A stretch of 7,343 bases of DNA, taken from assembly GCA_910578885.1 (NCBI GenBank), contig CAJTSH010000080.1, positions 1-7,343 on the forward strand. The letters run 5' to 3'. A program made the position numbers and the translations under genes. This stretch comes from an uncultured Lachnospiraceae bacterium (GTDB lineage Bacteria; Bacillota; Clostridia; Lachnospirales; Lachnospiraceae). Shown piece by piece: positions 6,763 to 7,343 of this stretch (the first letter of the stretch is position 1; each line of letters starts with the position of its first letter). Below the pieces are notes generated by a model that was not told the origin of the DNA, searched no databases, and was given only the letters and a program-made list of their open reading frames with translations.

Positions 6763-6961
6763 CTTTTGTGGTAGTTTCTCCGATTTGTGCCCTGCCATCT
6801 GCACTTCCCGTAATTTCTCCTTTGGTTCGATAGTCACCCGAAAAGATTGTATTGCATTCAAGTTTCGGAATAATTATTTGCACATCACTTTCATCCCCAT
6901 AATCCCATTCTGAAAAGGATGTAATTTCACCCCCCCCCCTCCGGCTTATAGTTCCTCGGCT
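6758..6961 (-). pseudogene. Short unrecognised open frame without a start, entered through a poly-G run
   Basis: After a TAA at 6962-6964 this frame stays open through the G10 run and reads GEITSFSEWDYGDESD, then QIIIPKLECNTIFSGDYRTKGE, ending at the TAA at 6758-6760. From the poly-G to the stop there are 58 codons. No ATG, GTG or TTG precedes the protein-like part; the first is a GTG well inside it. Composition (Asp, Glu, Gly, varied codons) looks coding, so it is probably the 3' remnant of a lost gene, or one whose start was displaced by slippage. The stop is followed 1 nt later by an ATG with AAAGGA upstream, as at an operon junction leading to the decayed gene at 6220-6756. No family recognised. 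Confidence 0.35.
6930..6939. repeat. Homopolymer run of ten C (ten G on the minus strand)
   Basis: C10 on the plus strand, 26 nt beyond the Fic stop. On the minus strand it reads GGAGG extended by further G and followed by TGAAATT. Runs this long slip during replication and sequencing. The run sits inside an open frame without a start, so its length sets which upstream frame joins that ORF. Confidence 0.9.
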
Positions 6962-6965
6962 TTAG

Positions 6966-7343
6966 TTATTTTTCCAGCATCATCAAGTAGCTGTCCAGCC
7001 TCGCATTCACATAACCCGCAAACAATCTTTGCATTGCACCAAGATCATGTTTTACATGGTATTCATCAAACGCATTATAATAAGAAATCCGGTCTGCAAA
7101 TTTAATGTCAATTGGCGGATATCCAGCTTTCATCAATTCCAGATTTACAAGCAGCCTTCCGGTTCTGCCATTTCCGTCAATAAAAGGATGAATCCCCTCG
7201 AATTCAATATGGAACCGTGCAAGCCGGGAAATAATATGATCTGTATTATTCCTATAATCCTCCAACAACTGTTCCATTTTAGGCTGGATTAAATATGGCT
7301 GTACTGGTTCATGTTTTGCACCCATGATCTTGACCGGAACTCT
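6966..7343 (-). CDS. Fic-domain protein, C-terminal part (5' end outside the window)
   Basis: The reading frame stays open to the window edge, so the ATG at 7325 is internal: six more codons (RVPVKI) precede it. 125 residues are visible. The Fic signature HPFIDGNGRTGR (nt 7155-7190) is complete: catalytic His, acidic residue, GNGR phosphate loop and final Arg. Such proteins usually transfer AMP, or another phosphate-containing group, to a hydroxyl side chain of a target protein. The preceding VPVKIMGAKHEPVQP and following PPIDIKFADRISYYNAF are typical of bacterial Fic proteins. It ends about 60 residues after the motif, so no C-terminal winged helix is present. An inhibitory (S/T)xxxE(G/N) helix, if any, would be N-terminal and out of view. 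Toxin, regulator or defence role cannot be decided here. It lies 748 bp upstream of hsdM in the same direction; Fic genes are known neighbours of type I systems. Confidence 0.93.
   Translation of the reverse strand, partial: RVPVKIMGAKHEPVQPYLIQPKMEQLLEDYRNNTDHIISRLARFHIEFEGIHPFIDGNGRTGRLLVNLELMKAGYPPIDIKFADRISYYNAFDEYHVKHDLGAMQRLFAGYVNARLDSYLMMLEK

Noticed and set aside
6542..6913. 123-codon plus-strand ORF in the fic-hsdM gap
   Set aside because: Antisense to the better supported minus-strand remnants, hydrophobic and low-complexity in its second half, no ribosome site seen, and against the direction of all neighbours.

Overview
The window carries a complete type I restriction-modification operon on the minus strand, in the order hsdM-hsdS-hsdR (read right to left, 6217 down to 408). 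On the right it is preceded by the C-terminal part of a Fic-domain gene in the same orientation. All recognisable genes, intact or broken, lie on the minus strand. AT-rich DNA, strong GGAGG-type ribosome sites, and the style of the Fic protein and the serine-recombinase remnant suggest a Firmicute of the class Clostridia, possibly a gut Lachnospiraceae relative. This placement is an inference from sequence style, not from a marker gene.

Region by region. 1-407: downstream flank of hsdR with no intact gene. It holds a 23-codon relic of a large serine recombinase (297-365), an unrecognised frameshifted ORF remnant (about 26-293), and two abutting inverted-repeat structures (183-259). 408-3365: hsdR, the motor and nuclease subunit. 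3369-4619: hsdS, the specificity subunit, with two target-recognition domains between duplicated conserved blocks. 4622-6217: hsdM, the N6-adenine methyltransferase. 6220 to about 6756: a decayed gene that ends 2 nt before hsdM. One reading frame, broken by stops, keeps recognisable protein blocks including an IEAKRGW segment that resembles the E-x-K part of a PD-(D/E)XK nuclease. About 6758-6965: a short open frame without a start, entered through a run of ten G on the minus strand, plus a 14-bp tandem repeat. 6966-7343: 3' part of a Fic gene with an intact HPFxDGNGRxxR motif, cut by the window edge.

How it works together: HsdM and HsdS form the modification enzyme, and HsdR joins to form the ATP-driven restriction complex. 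Gaps of 2 and 3 nt and ribosome sites inside the preceding genes imply translation from one transcript. The decayed nuclease-like gene is spaced as though it was once the first gene of this operon. Recombinase debris, broken ORFs and slippage-prone repeats at both flanks are typical of a defence island that turns over by recombination. I found no wholly new system. The most interesting material is the decayed gene between fic and hsdM.
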